Shown here in pieces: positions 45,987 to 58,036 of a stretch of DNA of 64,000 bases; the stretch's first letter is position 1, and each line of letters starts with the position of its first letter. The stretch covers positions 11,122,330 to 11,186,329 of the forward strand of contig OY992538.1 in the NCBI GenBank assembly GCA_963921195.1. Direction: 5' to 3'. Under the pieces are notes generated by a model, which was not told where the DNA came from, ran no database searches, and saw only the letters and a program-made list of their open reading frames with translations. The stretch is from Pegoplata infirma (Eukaryota > Arthropoda > Insecta > Diptera > Anthomyiidae). The position numbers and the translations under genes were made by a program.

Positions 45987-47017
45987 ACAAGTAGAAAAGT
46001 TAAATTCGACTTTGCCGAATCTATGAATACCCTCCACAATGCATTTTTGAAAGGGTAGTACATTTTTTAACGTGAAAAAGTTAACAATTTTGATTAGAAA
46101 TATTTTGTTTTGAGTAAAAAACTTTTTTTTTGTCTTTTTTTAAAAAAAAATAAAAATTACTAATTTTTTTTTTTTTTGAGTGTAAAATTTTTTTCGAGTG
46201 TATTATTTTTTTTACTGTAAAAATATTTCTGAGTTAATACACGTACGTATGTACACAAAATATTGTCATTTTTGTAAAAAAAACAAAATTTTTTTTTGTG
46301 TAAATTTTTTTTTGAGTGTAAAATTTTTTTTGAGTGTAAAATTTTTTTTGAGTGTAAAATTTTTTTCGAGTATAATTTTTAAGTTACCAATGCTTTTAAA
46401 ACTAAACAAGTTTAAAAAGCATTGCTTTTAAATTAAACAAGTTTAAAAAGCATTGTTTAGTTAATACCAATGCTTTTAAAACTTGTTAAAAACACGTGGC
46501 ATTTTAGATGAAACAAATCTGAAATTCAGGGTTTTGCTTATAACTTTTGAACCAGTGGACCGATTGAGTTGAAATTTAATACCAAATAGACCCGGGGAAT
46601 GGCAAAGATACATTCTAAGCTTCAGTAGTCTCATTGTTGTCTTTCGGAAGTTATCGGGTTTTTTTTCTCGTAAATTCGCGAAACACCCTTGCCGAAATTT
46701 ACTCTTTTGCTCATAACTTTTGAACCACTAGACCGATTTGGCTGGATTGCAATACCAACCTGACCAGGTAAATGACAAACATATATGCCAAACTTCAGTA
46801 GCCTCTGTAAAGTCTTTCAAAAGTTAGCGTGTTTTCTATGGACGGACAGACAGACGAACGGACGGACGGACGGACGGACATCACTAGATCGACTTAAAAT
46901 CGATCGAGGATCATAAATATATATACTTTATGGGGTCCTAGACCAATATTTCGAGGTGTTACAAACGGAATGACAAACTTATATATACCCTCTATCACTA
47001 GAGTGGAGGGTATAAAA
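45987..47017 (+). mobile_element. Family A (mini-me/DINE-like) copy 2
   Basis: Starts CAAGTAGAAAAGTTAAATTC with hairpin-like TCGACTTTGCCGA. It has four or more tandem TTTTTTTTGAGTGTAAAATT units (46170-46380), the AACTTTTGAACCASTGGACC block twice, a short GACGGACG run (46842-46880), CTTTATGGGGTCCTAGACCA and the terminal CTATCACTAGAGTGGAGGG ending TATAAAA. Its insertion splits a palindrome arm, which fixes the ends. Confidence 0.8.
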
Positions 47018-48747
47018 ATTGAAACTTTTAATTAATTTTGACCATTAAAAAAATATAGATATCTACAAAAAAAGTTGGACAACGTTTTGTTGGTATTTAA
47101 ATGTAGTTTTAGAAAAAAAATCTGAAAAAATTATTCGAAGTAATTATCACTTATTTGTTGACGTTTAAAAATTAAAATCCACTTTTTGAAAAAGTCCGAA
47201 ACCTTCGATATTTTTGTAAAAAATGCTAAAAACTCTACTCTAAATTACGCAACTTTTAAGCCGCAATTCAAGATGTGATCACAATTCTTTCTATTTTTTT
47301 TTTTTCAAATTTTTAAAATTGCACCTTTTATTTTTTTCCTCTGATTTATTTTATATGGTGCTCCAAAAAAAATAGATTGGTAGATACTGACCCTAACTTA
47401 CCCTTGATATATTCATTTTGAGGTAAAAATACGTCTCACAAAAATTAAGGACGATCGAAAGTGGGCAAGGCGTTCAGCATGATCCCCGAAGTTTAAAAAA
47501 CGGATTACAAGGAAAAATATGATTTTTTTCTGTTTTCGCAATTTTTTTGGTATTTTAAGTTAAGTTTAAATTCAAGTGGTTACAGAAATATGATGTAGAG
47601 TACAATTCCTTTCTAATAAGGTACTAAAAACTAAAATCGGTTGAAAATCAGCCAAGTTATTAGAACTTCCCCAGACATCTAACGTGTGTCATACCACTTG
47701 GTTAAAGAATACGAGTCCCTTTTTTTGAATTTATTGAAATTATCTACAGTAATAACATTTTTTTATTATTCATGTTTCAGTGTAATATTTTTTTGGTTTT
47801 TTCAAATTTTAAAACAAAAAAAAAAAAAATTAAAATAGAGATTTCAAAAGTGTGCAGGCATTTTTAGCATAAATTTAAAACATGTTAGCAAAACACAATA
47901 TGAAAAATACTTAACATCTAATTACATTTGAACTTGAAAAATTAAAAAATGTTATTACAGTAGAAAATTTCAATGAATTTCAAAAATCTAATTGTATTGC
48001 TTAATCAAGTGGTCTGCCACTAGTTAGATGCCTGGGGAAGTTGTAATAACTTGGCTGATTTTCAAACGCTTTTAGTTTTTGGTACCTTATTAGAGAGGCA
48101 TTTTGCTCCGTATTATAATTCTGTAACAATTTGAATTTAAACTTAACTTAAAATACCAAAAAAATTGAGAAAACAGAAAAAAATTCATGTGTTTTCTTGT
48201 AATCCATTTTTTAAACTTCAAGGTCCATGCGGAACGCCTTACCCATGTCCGATCGTTCTTAATTTTTGTGAGGTGTATTTTTACCTCGAAATGATATCTT
48301 GGGTAAGTTAGGGTCAGTATCTATCAATTTTTTTTTTTTTTTGGAGCAACATATAAGATAAAGCAAAGGAAAAAAATAAAAGGTGCAATTTTCAAAATTA
48401 AAAAAAAAAATAGAACGAATTACGATCACTTCTCGAATTATGGCTTAAAACTTGCATAATTTAGAGTAGAACTTTTAGACTTAAAAAAACGAAGGTTTCA
48501 GACTTTTTCAAAAAGTGGATTTTAGTTTTTAACCGTTAAAAAATAAGTGACAATTACTTCGAATAATTTTTTAATATCTTTTTTCTAAAACTACATGTAA
48601 ATACCAACAAAACTTTGTCCAACTTTTTTTAAGATATCTATATTTTTTACTGGTCGAAATTAATTGAAAATTTTCAAATTTAAAATTTTTTTGAAAAATT
48701 GATTATTCAACACCATCTTGGAATAAAAGGCTGACAATTTGTGATTA

Positions 48748-49343
48748 ACAAGGGAGGTCTCCCTAGTGTCACCTGCGGATCTTTATGGAATTTGTTTTAT
48801 TTTGCAGATCAGAAAAAATAAAGGGATACGTATTTTTTTTAACGGCCCAAATTCATATTTAGGGGGTAAAATTGCGGGGGACAGACAACGCCACTTTTCA
48901 TTTTTTTCGTTTATCTCCTATATTATGCAAAAAAACCTAGTCATGTTACATACCAAATGAAAGGTCTTTGGAAAACTTATCTACGTGCGCTAAGAACGTG
49001 TCCAAACATGCACAACTTTTCGTCGTATTGAGTGAAATACCAAAATTTTAGGACATTTTTGTTAATAAGTCGAAAAATATTATTTTCTTTGGACCGTTGT
49101 TAGCACCACGAGATAGGATTAATACCTTTAATCTGATACCTCACATGCCTATATTAATTTTGTTTAAATAGGCGTAAATCGTAAAAAACTGAAAAAGGTC
49201 AATTTCCCCCCATACAAATCGACCCCCCCTAAAAATGAATTTGGGCCCCTAAAAAAAAATACGTGTCGAATTAATTTTTGTTCTTAACAACATATACAAA
49301 TTTCATGAAGATCGGAAGGTGACACCAGGGGAAATTCCCTTGT
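48748..49343. mobile_element. 596-bp TIR element
   Basis: The ends ACAAGGGAGGTCTCCCTAGT and inverted ACAAGGGAATTTCCCCTGGT continue to GTGTCACCT-C-GATCTT-ATG for about 40 bp. Comparison with the uninterrupted left arm of the surrounding palindrome (near 45905) shows the insertion point. The interior has no conserved frame. Target duplication not clear. Confidence 0.75.
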
Positions 49344-49413
49344 AAGTTGCATTTAATAAAACATATCCAAAAATAAAAAAAAATCGAAAGGGGTGGTTCT
49401 AAAAGTGAGTGAT

Positions 49414-49575
49414 TTGGCCTGGAATGCCCCATATAAAAACAATGGTTTCTGAAATAATATTTCAGTTTAAAACTCATTCGATAGATGACAACAAAATCAG
49501 TTTCTGGGAAATTTGTACTTTGACAATATCATCGTAATAATTAGTAAAGAAACGTGACCTCGAGCTTTCTCCATA
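49414..49575. repeat. Fragments of family C end and the 11.4-kb family end
   Basis: TGGAATGCCCCATATA at about 49429 is the inverted family C end, and ATATCATCGTAATAATTAGT with AAAGAAACGTGACCTCGAGC at 49526-49565 matches 11507-11553. Confidence 0.55.
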
Positions 49576-52440
49576 GAATTTATGGGTCGAATAATAAATA
49601 ATTTTTAATAATTTAAAAATTTAAACAGAATTTAGGTTAATAATATCTCTTAGAATTACCCAAAAAATTTTTTATGCAGATAGCAAGTTTTGTATATTTG
49701 CCCTCGATATGTAGTTATTTAAAAGGCACTAGTGGTAGAGTAAGTAAGTACATTTTTCATAGCTGTGTTATTATTACGATATATAGAGAAAAAAATAGAA
49801 GGATTTTGATTTGTTAGTTTTGAAATTGATTGAGTGCTTGATGGTATTGTAGTTATTTTTTGGATATTACTTACGCCGCACCAGGATATTGATTTATTAG
49901 AAAAAAATCAATTTTATAAACAAATTCTGATTTTGAAAGTAGTAGTAGTAGTAGAAGTAGAATAACAAATTTATTAATTATACTTATGGAGAAAGTATAA
50001 ACTAGCTATTTTTTTTTTAATTTTTTTGATATTATAACAATTTTTTGTTTAATTTTAATAAATTTTATTAAATGTTATTAGGATTAAAGGCTTAAAGTAT
50101 ATTAGTTTTTTTTATTATTAATTTTAAAAAGTTAAATTTGAAGTTTATTTTTTATTTTTTAATTTATAATTTGTTTAAAAAAAGGCTTGTGGTGGAATTG
50201 TGCGTTTTGTTTTTATTAATTTATTTATTTTTTTTTTTTTAATTTAATTTTAATTAACTATTATTTAACATTGACGTTTTCGTTTTTTTTTTTATAAATT
50301 TTAACAAATTTTTATTTATTATTTAAACGTTTTTTTAATTATTCGTATTTTTTAATTAAGAGGCATTAACACAAGTTTCCTGTTATTCAAAACAACAAGA
50401 CCTAAGACAATTTTTTTTTGTTTTTTTGCGTCCTTTTAGATGTTTTGTGGGTAAATTTTTTTTCTTTCTTGTTTTTTTTCCGTTGCGGGTAGACTTGATT
50501 TCCGTTTCCTGTTGTTTTATAGCATACACAATGAATAACAAGAAATTCATTCATTCATTCACAAAATCCATCCGTTTTTTTTTTTTTACAAAACACATTT
50601 ACACTCACGCACATGCACCAAGAACAATTTCAATAGAAAAAAAAACACCACAACAATTTTTTTGTTGTATATCTTTTGTAATTTTTTTTTCTATACGGAG
50701 ATACGGCAGTTAAATTGTTGTTGCAATAGTCTTGAATTTGTTTAAATGTGTTTTCTTTAATTTAGGCGCGCGTTAAGGTTTTACTCGTTGTTAAATCAGC
50801 ACGTGACTGATTCAATTTAATTCATTTAGACGACTTTTATTCACAATTTAGTCAAACAAAAATTATTCCCTTAAATCTGGTAGAGGTGAATTATTAAATT
50901 CCTTTACTCTCTTCTCTCTCTCTCGTGCTCTCTCTCTAGTTTTTTTCTCTGTTGCTTATTTTTGTATCCTTTTTCTGTTTCTTTTTGTATTTTTAATCAC
51001 ATTGAAAGGAAAAATAACAACTAACCCACCATAAGGCAACTTGTAAGGATAACAATGATTTTTTTTTATCAAATATATTTTTTTCCAACAAAATTTTCTT
51101 GGTTTTACAATAATAAATTGTTACTAAAGTTTATAAAATATTTATTAATACTGTGCGTTATTTGTGTAAGGCTTTAAAATATCATAAATTTATTTAAAAT
51201 GTTGTTTACTAATTTTCCAAAAAAGGTTTGTTATAAAAATTTACGCTTAAACAACTTTCACTTTTTCTTCCACTTCATAAAAGTCCTTGGCAAAATAAAA
51301 AAAATTCTTAAAAAATTGTTCAAAACTAAATTTTGTTTCCCAATTCTATTGTAATATCCTTCAAATCCTTTAACATTTCTACGTTTAGTATATAAATCGC
51401 GTTTTCTTTATTGCAAATCTATATTTATTTATAATTTTGTTGTTTAGTTATTGACCAAACAACTTAATAATTTTCTTATTATTATTTTTTTTTATTATTT
51501 CACTAATTTTATATTAAAACGACCTTTCGTTTGCTCTTTTGCCACTAAACTAACAAATTTTTCTTTACAGACTCCCTAGGAGTGTTTAGTTTTATTACAA
51601 AATTTGACAGTTTTCTTTACACTTATTAAACCTTTAAAAAAGGGCACATGCTCTTTAAGAACTGTCAAATTAACAGCTGTTTTTTTGCAAACAGCTTTTC
51701 TTCTTTAGGTCAGTAGGTATTTAGTTTAAGTATAAACAACATAAACAGCTGATTGTTCATATAAAGTGAAAGTTTTTTGTTGTTTGTGGAAAATAATTGG
51801 AAAAGCTTTTATTTAGAAAAAAACCTGTTGCTAAGAGCAGATTTTATATGTAAATGAACACAAAAAGCTTTCTGTTAAGTGTGTTATGTTAAGAACAGAT
51901 TTTCGTTTTTGAAGCTTTCTAAAGCTTCTAAGAATTATTTTTAAAGCTTTCAGTTTAAATGTTAAATATTTAACATTATATAGATTAATGAATAAAAGTT
52001 TTCCAAATTACGAAAAAAAACTTTTTTAAGCTTTCTGCTAAATTTCTTCTCAATTTTAGCAACTTTTTTAAAGCTTTCTAATAAATTTCTTGTTTGTTTA
52101 ATAATTGACTTGTGTATTAGCTTAATTCAAAAAGTATCATAAAAAGCTTTTCAGCATTAACTTGATATAAATTTTATGGAAAAACATGTCAAAAGTGTTC
52201 TTAATAGCAATAGAGGGCAGCATTTATTTATATTTTTTTGATATTTGTAACAGTTTAACAGAAAAATCAAGGCACGGCACTATGGGGTGAAGTTATATTT
52301 TTTTGTTTTCATGATTTCGAGAAATTTAAAAAATCCGTGAAAAAGAAAAAAAAAATCAGAAACCCAGAAAAAAAATTCTAAGAAATTTTTTCTATAAAAA
52401 AGTCTCACAAATGTTTTCTCACACTATGGGACATTTTTCC
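49576..52440. other. Quiet intronic sequence with a GAGA-type tract, no gene seen
   Basis: Mostly T-rich single-copy sequence. Notable points: (AGT)n-like GTAGTAGTAGTAG near 49940, CATTCATTCATTC near 50548, a CTCTCTCT tract at 50909-50938, and repeated AAGCTTTCT words from 51780 to 52160. No exon with splice sites was supported. Confidence 0.45.
50909..50938 (-). promoter_or_regulatory. GAGA-type tract
   Basis: On the minus strand this reads as consecutive GAGAG units interrupted once by CACG. Such tracts bind GAGA factor in flies and are common near promoters and Polycomb/trithorax elements. No start site or exon was found beside it, so function is inference. Confidence 0.3.
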
Positions 52441-52663
52441 TAGAAAAAAGCCTACGAATTTTGTACTCTTGCCCAAAACATTAAATCATGATAATGTTTT
52501 GCAGAAGATTTGGGTGTACTTGCCAAGGAAAAGTTTTTTTTTAGAAAAAAAATTGTTATATTACTTTGCTATTCCATGCAAAACGAATTGAAATATCAGT
52601 CGAGGACCCCATTAAAAACCAAAAGAACTGTACATTTTGTAAGTGAGTGCAAAAATAAGTGCA

Positions 52664-54198
52664 ACAAGTAGAAAAGTTAAATTCGACCGAATCTATGAAT
52701 ACCCTCCACAATGCCCTTTTTAAGTGATAGTAAATTTTCTAACGTGAAAAAAATAACATTTTTGGTTAGAAATATTTTATTTTCTGTAAAAAAACTTTTT
52801 TTTATTAATTTTTGAAAAAAAAAAAAAAAAAATACTAATTTTTTTTTTGAGTGTAAAATTTTTTTTGAGTGTATTTTTTTTTTTGTTGTAGTGTAAAAAA
52901 ACTTTTTTTTGTTAATTTTTGAAAAAAAAAAAATAATTTACCAATTTTTTTTTTTTGAGTGTAATTTTTTTTTTTAAGTGTAAATTTTTTTTTGGTTAGA
53001 AATATTTTATTTTCTGTAAAAAAACTTTTTTTTATTAATTTTTGAAAAAAAAAAATACTAATTTTTTTTTGAGTGTATTTTTTTTTTGTTTTAGTGTAAA
53101 AAAACTTTTTTTGTTAATTTTTGAAAAAAAAAAAAAATAATTTACCATTTTTTTTTTTGAGTGTAAAATTTTTTTTGAGTGTAAACTTTTTTTTAAGTGT
53201 ATTTTTTTTTTTTTTTGTTTAGTGTAAAAATATTTTTGTGTGACAAAAATACCTTTTAAAATATTTTTCTGACTTACAAATGTTTTTAAAACATGTTTAA
53301 CGGGTTTTCAACACGTGAATTTAAGGTGAACTAATCTGAAATTTACGGTTTTGCTAATAACTTTTGAACCGCCGGACAGATTTGGCTGAAATTTAAAACG
53401 AACCGGACCAGAGGAACGGTAAATATATATGCCACACTTCAGTACCCTCAGAATTTCCGTTCGAAAGTTGCAGTGTGTTTTATCTCGTAAATTCCAGAAA
53501 ACCCCTTGCCGAAATTCACTCATTTGCTTATAACTTTTGAACCACTGGACCGATTTCGCTGGATTGCAATACCAACCTGACCAGGTAAATGTCCAACATA
53601 TATGCCAAACTTCAGGAGCCTCCGTAAAGTCTTTCAAAAGTTAGCGTGTATTCAACAGACAGACAGACAGACAGACGGACAGACGGACAGACGGACAGAC
53701 GGACAGACGGACAGACGGACAGACGGACAGACGGACAGACGGACAGACGGACAGACGGACAGACGGACAGACGGACAGACGGACAGACGGACAGACGGAC
53801 AGACGGACAGACGGACAGACGGACAGACGGACAGACGGACAGACGGACAGACGGACAGACGGACAGACGGACAGACGGACAGACGGACAGACGGACAGAC
53901 GGACAGACGGACAGACGGACAGACGGACAGACGGACAGACGGACAGACGGACAGACGGACAGACGGACAGACGGACAGACGGACAGACGGACAGACGGAC
54001 AGACGGACAGACGGACAGACGGACAGACGGACAGACGGACAGACGGACAGACGGACGGACATCGCTAGATCGTCTTAAAATCGATCGAGGATCATGAATA
54101 TATATACTTTATGGGGTCCTAGACCAATATTTCGAGGTGTTACAAACGGAATGACAAACTTATATATACCCTCTATCACTAGAGTGGAGGGTATAAAA
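52664..54198 (+). mobile_element. Family A (mini-me/DINE-like) copy 3 with expanded core
   Basis: Same layout as copies 1 and 2: CAAGTAGAAAAGTTAAATTC start, TTTTTTTGAGTGTAAAATTT units repeated many times and themselves duplicated (52750-53230), the ACTTTTGAACC blocks, the GGACAGAC array (53677-54052), CTTTATGGGGTCCTAGACCA and GAGTGGAGGGTATAAAA at the end. The inverted family F copy near 18390 gives the sequence of the unoccupied site, and no obvious duplication is seen, as expected of Helitron-type insertion. Confidence 0.8.
53657..54060 (+). repeat. (GGACAGAC)47 microsatellite
   Basis: Four AGAC units lead into 47 uninterrupted copies of GGACAGAC (53677-54052), closing with GGACGGAC. All six frames are open or nearly so and read as Thr/Asp/Arg/Gln/Gly or Cys/Pro/Ser/Val repeats. 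These are artefacts, not genes. The perfect phase with no substitutions shows very recent expansion. Confidence 0.95.
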
Positions 54199-54764
54199 AA
54201 AGTGTTTTTACATTTTGGAGAGTATAAATGATTCGGCACCAAAGAATATAACACTCTCATTTGTTTTATGTACATTTGATAAACAAATGGAAAATTTTTA
54301 TGCGAAAAGCTTAGACTTGGTGAAAACGTAGTTTTGGTAAAAAAATTATTATTTTTTTTACGAAAAGCAAAACTTTGTTAAAAAAAATTAATGAACCCAA
54401 AATTTTTGGTGAAAAAAAATGTTAAAAAAAAAGTTTTTGATGAATTTTTTTGATGAAAAGAAATTTTTTGATTAAAAAAAAAATATGAAAAAAAAAAGTT
54501 TTTTGGTGAGAAAAAAATTGATAATAAAAAATTTGATAAAAAAATTTGATGAAAGAAATTGATGAAAAAAAAGATAAGAAAAAATTATGAAAAAAAATTT
54601 GACGAAAAAAAAAATTTATGAAAAAAAAAAAATAATGAAAAAAAATATTGCTGAAAAAACAAAAAAAAAAAAAAAAATGAAAAAGAAATTTTGATGAAAA
54701 CAAAAAATTTGATAATAAAGAAAATTAATGAAAAAAAATTGATGAAAAAAAAAAAAATATAAAA

Positions 54765-55190
54765 ACAAGTGAGAGTGTTAAATTCGGCTGTGCCTCCAAA
54801 ATGTAAAAATGAAAATTGTCATGAAGGTTTTTTTTTTGGGGGGGGGGAGGTGATGCGGGTCAGTGGGGGACGTTGAGAGAACCTTCCGATCGCGATAAAT
54901 ATACCAAATGTTTCATTTATTAAGCAAAAATACAAAAAAAACATATAAAAAAGTGTAATTTTTCAGATGTTGGTTCAGTTCTTCAAGGGCGAACTTTTTT
55001 CCCTTTGGCCCGATTTTTCCCATTCACGAACTTAACCTGCCTATGAATATGAGACATTTTTGTGCCAAACTTCAGGAGTCTAGCTGTTTTATTTTGGGCT
55101 GGATTGTGTTATCTACAGACAGACGGACGGACGGACGGACAGACGGACATTCACAGAATGTCTTAGAATCGATCATAGATCAATAATATA
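54765..55190 (+). repeat. Family B copy
   Basis: Starts AACAAGTGAGAGTGTTAAAT then TCGGCTGTGCCTCCAAAATG. Includes a G-rich run at 54838-54848, the CTTTTTTCCCTTTGGCCCGA block, a GACGGACG run (55118-55145) and CACAGAATGTCTTAGAATCG. The small hairpin of other family B starts is partly lost here. Confidence 0.65.
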
Positions 55191-56140
55191 TGGGGCATTC
55201 CATGTCAAATCGGACACTTTGAAAAATTTTTTTTTAGATTATCCCAATTACAATAACAGTTTTTAGTACCCTTCGAAAACTCCTTCGTGGTAAATTTTCA
55301 GATTTTTTGATGATCCGATTTTTTTGAAGATATCGAATTTTTAAAAATTGGTAGTTTGTTTCTTCTCTCAATTTTCTTTTACTCATAACTTCTTCAATAA
55401 TGGTCCAAATTTCAATTTTTTTTTTCAAAATTTTTGTTTTTTTACGTACTTTTTAAAAACAAAAATCCTCAAAAATTCTTAAAAGCGCTCTAGTAAGCGG
55501 TTTTAAAATTTAAATCTCATTTTTGAAAATGTTTGTACTCTTCGATTTTTTTGTTTTTTTTTGTGTAAAACATCTATCGATTCTACAAATTTTTTGCCCA
55601 GGCGGATCGTGGGATAACGATTATTACTATTTTTTTAAATTTTTTTAAAAAATTTTACTGTAATTTCCCTATCTTAAAATCATTTCTACTGCTCGAATGG
55701 TGCGTCATAGAGGGGTCATTTATAAGACCGACCCCCATTAATTTTTTTGTCTTAACATTTCTTTGCAACAAACTAATACCCTATCTCCAATTTCTAAGGG
55801 GGCTCCCACACAAAACGACATTTTTTAAAATTTGCTCCAACCGCTCTAACTGCCCTAATAGTGCCCTTAGAGCAACAAAATGTACGACCGACTCACAATA
55901 TTTTTTTAGTCCAAACATTTTCTCTGAACACACCTACCCTCTATCTCTAATTGTTAAGGCGGTTCCCATACATTTTTTTTTATTTTTTGTAAATTTGTTT
56001 TATTTAATCAGCTTCTACCGGTCCAATGGTGCGTCCGAGAGGGGTCATTAGTGAGACCGACCCCCATTTATTTTTACCCTACAACATTTTTTTAAAACAT
56101 ACCTACGCCCTATCTCCACTCCCTAAGTAGTCTCCCCCAA
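55191..56140 (+). repeat. Repeat family C, copy 2 (near full length)
   Basis: Starts ATATGGGGCATTCCATGTCA and runs through CCTTCGAAAACTCCTTCGTG, ACTCATAACTTCTTCAATAA, GCGCTCTAGTAAGC, GGTGCGTCATAGAGGGGTCA and GTGAGACCGACCCCCATTTA to CCCTAAGTAGTCTCCC. Terminal inverted repeats are not obvious; the class is unknown. Confidence 0.7.
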
Positions 56141-56484
56141 CTGGGTATAAAAAAAAATTATGAAAAAAAAAGTTTGATTTAAAAAAAAAAGTTTTATGAA
56201 AAAAATTTTATCAAAAAAAAGTTTGATGAAAAAAAAAAATTTGATGAAAAAAAAAATTGATGAAAAAAAATTTTTTTTTGGTGAAAAATAATTATGTTAC
56301 TATTTATTCACCAGCTGCTGAAAAACGGTTTTATTCACCACGAGGTGAATTATTACCCAAGTTACAAACCCAAGTTATAAAAATTTTTGGTTTTAAGAAA
56401 ATGAAAATAGTAATTCTTGTTTTCTTTTTCGTTAATTGTTAACTTATATAGTCAAACTGAGGTGGCGTCCCGCAACTTTTTTTA

Positions 56485-57345
56485 AAATTAGACACCAGCC
56501 TAAAAACATTATCATGTTAAAATATCAGATTCTGAGACAATTTTTTTATAGAAAAAGTTTCAGATTCTGACACAATTTTTCTATAGAAAAAGTCTTAGAT
56601 TCTGAGAAAATTTTTCTATAGAAAAAGTCTCAAATTCTGAGACAATTTTTTAATAAAAAAAGTCTCAGATTCTGAGACTTTTTCTATAGAAAAATTGTCT
56701 CAGAATCTGATATTTTAACATGATAATGTTTTTAGGCTGGTCTCGGCAGTCTCAGATTCTGAGACAATTTTTCTATAGAAAAAGTCTAAGATTCTGATAC
56801 AATTTTGAAAAAAAATGTTTATAGAAAATGTCGCAAATTCCGAGTTATTTTTTAAATAATAAATTTGAAGACATTTTTCGTATAGAAAAATTCAGTTTCT
56901 GAGACATTTGTCGTATAGAAAAAGTCTCAGATTATAAAACATTTTTTGTATACAAAATGACTCACGTTCTGAGATATTTTTCGTATAAAAAAAGTTTCAG
57001 TTTCTGATACATTTTTCGTAAAGAAAAAGGGTCATATTGTAAGAAATTTTTCGTGTGGAAAAAATCTCAGATTCTGAGACATTTTTCGTATAGAAAATTT
57101 ATTTCATTCTGTGGCATTTTTCGTAAAGAAAATAACTGAGATTCTGATACATTTCGTATAGAATGAATTTAAAATTCTGAGATATTTTTCGTATAGAAAA
57201 AGTCTCATATTTTAAAAAATTTTTCGCGTGGAAAAAATCTCAGATTCTGAGACATTTTTTTGTACAGAAAATTTCTCTGATTCTGTGACATTTTTCGTAT
57301 AGAAAAAGTCTCAGATTCTGTGACATTGAAAAAGTTTCAGATAGT
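56485..57345 (+). repeat. Minisatellite of about 36 bp with CTCAGATTCTGAGAC core, locus 3
   Basis: More than 20 degenerate units of the form AGTCTCAGATTCTGAGACAT followed by TTTTCGTATAGAAAA. The core is itself palindromic. At the left end the family F terminus and the first units are repeated in inverted order (56490-56740), giving a 250-bp palindrome centred near 56670. Confidence 0.85.
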
Positions 57346-58035
57346 TTAAGGTTTTTCTTTCAATTTATACCACCTTAAACAATATATTACATTTAATTTT
57401 CTTATGCCTTATTAAGTCTTGTTTTATCTCTTTTACAAAACTGAAAATATTTTTTCTATTTCAATGAATCCTTATAATCCTGCATAATAAAAACTTTATA
57501 TTAGTTTTACCTTTAAATAGATATAAAAACTACTTTAAAATAATATATAGTATTAAAAGAAAAACAACAACTTAAACTAATTTTACCTCATTTCCATAGA
57601 TTCTCTAGAAACTTTTTCGCACTTGTAGCTGAACAATTTATGTAAATAATTATAAACTATGCTGAGATAAAAAAAAAACACACAAAACAAAACCCTTTGG
57701 GCGCAAATGTAATATTTACTTTGAAAATAAAACTTTAAACAACAACTGTGATGACAAGAATATAAAAAAAATCTTACATATAAACAATAAACTCCTAAGA
57801 ACTTGTGAAGAAAAGTGGAGAAACAGCAAAAAAATCTGCTAACTTTACCATTAAACTAGTTTAATACCATGACTATAAATTAAATCAACATAAAACGAAA
57901 TCAGACTTAACGGAGTACCTTTTTAAATTTCTGGAAGATAATACACACTAAAAAATAATTGTGCAAGTTTTTGATTAACAGCCGACTAATAATAACATTT
58001 ACTATCCCCCTCTATTCACGAAAAGTGGCTCGAAC
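57346..58035. other. Quiet intronic sequence, no gene seen
   Basis: AT-rich and single-copy in this window, with no element ends or convincing splice pairs. Lies between the two minisatellites. Confidence 0.4.
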
Positions 58036-58036
58036 A

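Larger units (their letters stand above)
45855..49413. repeat. 3.5-kb palindrome with two nested insertions
   Basis: Left-arm phrases ATTTATTTTATTTTTGGATA, TTATTAAATGCAACTT and CAAGATGGTGTTGAGTAATC are mirrored at 49350-49410 and 48705-48720. Inner arms pair from AAAATATAGATATCT (47045) to AGATATCTATATTTT (48640) and GTAAGTTAGGGTCAGTATCT. The centre is near 47850. The left arm is split by a family A copy (45987-47017), the right arm by the element at 48748-49343. Confidence 0.75.
52447..56518. mobile_element. Family F element opened by nested insertions
   Basis: The family F order seen at 16737-17870 is present in pieces: 52447-52660 (TTGCCCAAAACATTAAATCA to GTAAGTGAGTGC), 54199-54764 (GTGTTTTTACATTTTGGAGA, then the TTGATGAAAAAAAA array) and 56141-56518 (array end, TTCACCAGCTG, GTCAAACTGAGGTGGCGTCC, CCTAAAAACATTATCATGTT). 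Between them lie family A copy 3 (52664-54198) and family B and C pieces (54765-56140). Confidence 0.7.

Noticed and set aside
53602..54078. Long open frames on both strands of the GGACAGAC array (up to 158 codons)
   Set aside because: A repeat of 8 bp without stops is open in all frames by construction. The peptides are pure Thr/Asp/Arg/Gln or Cys/Pro/Ser/Val repeats with no unique coding context.
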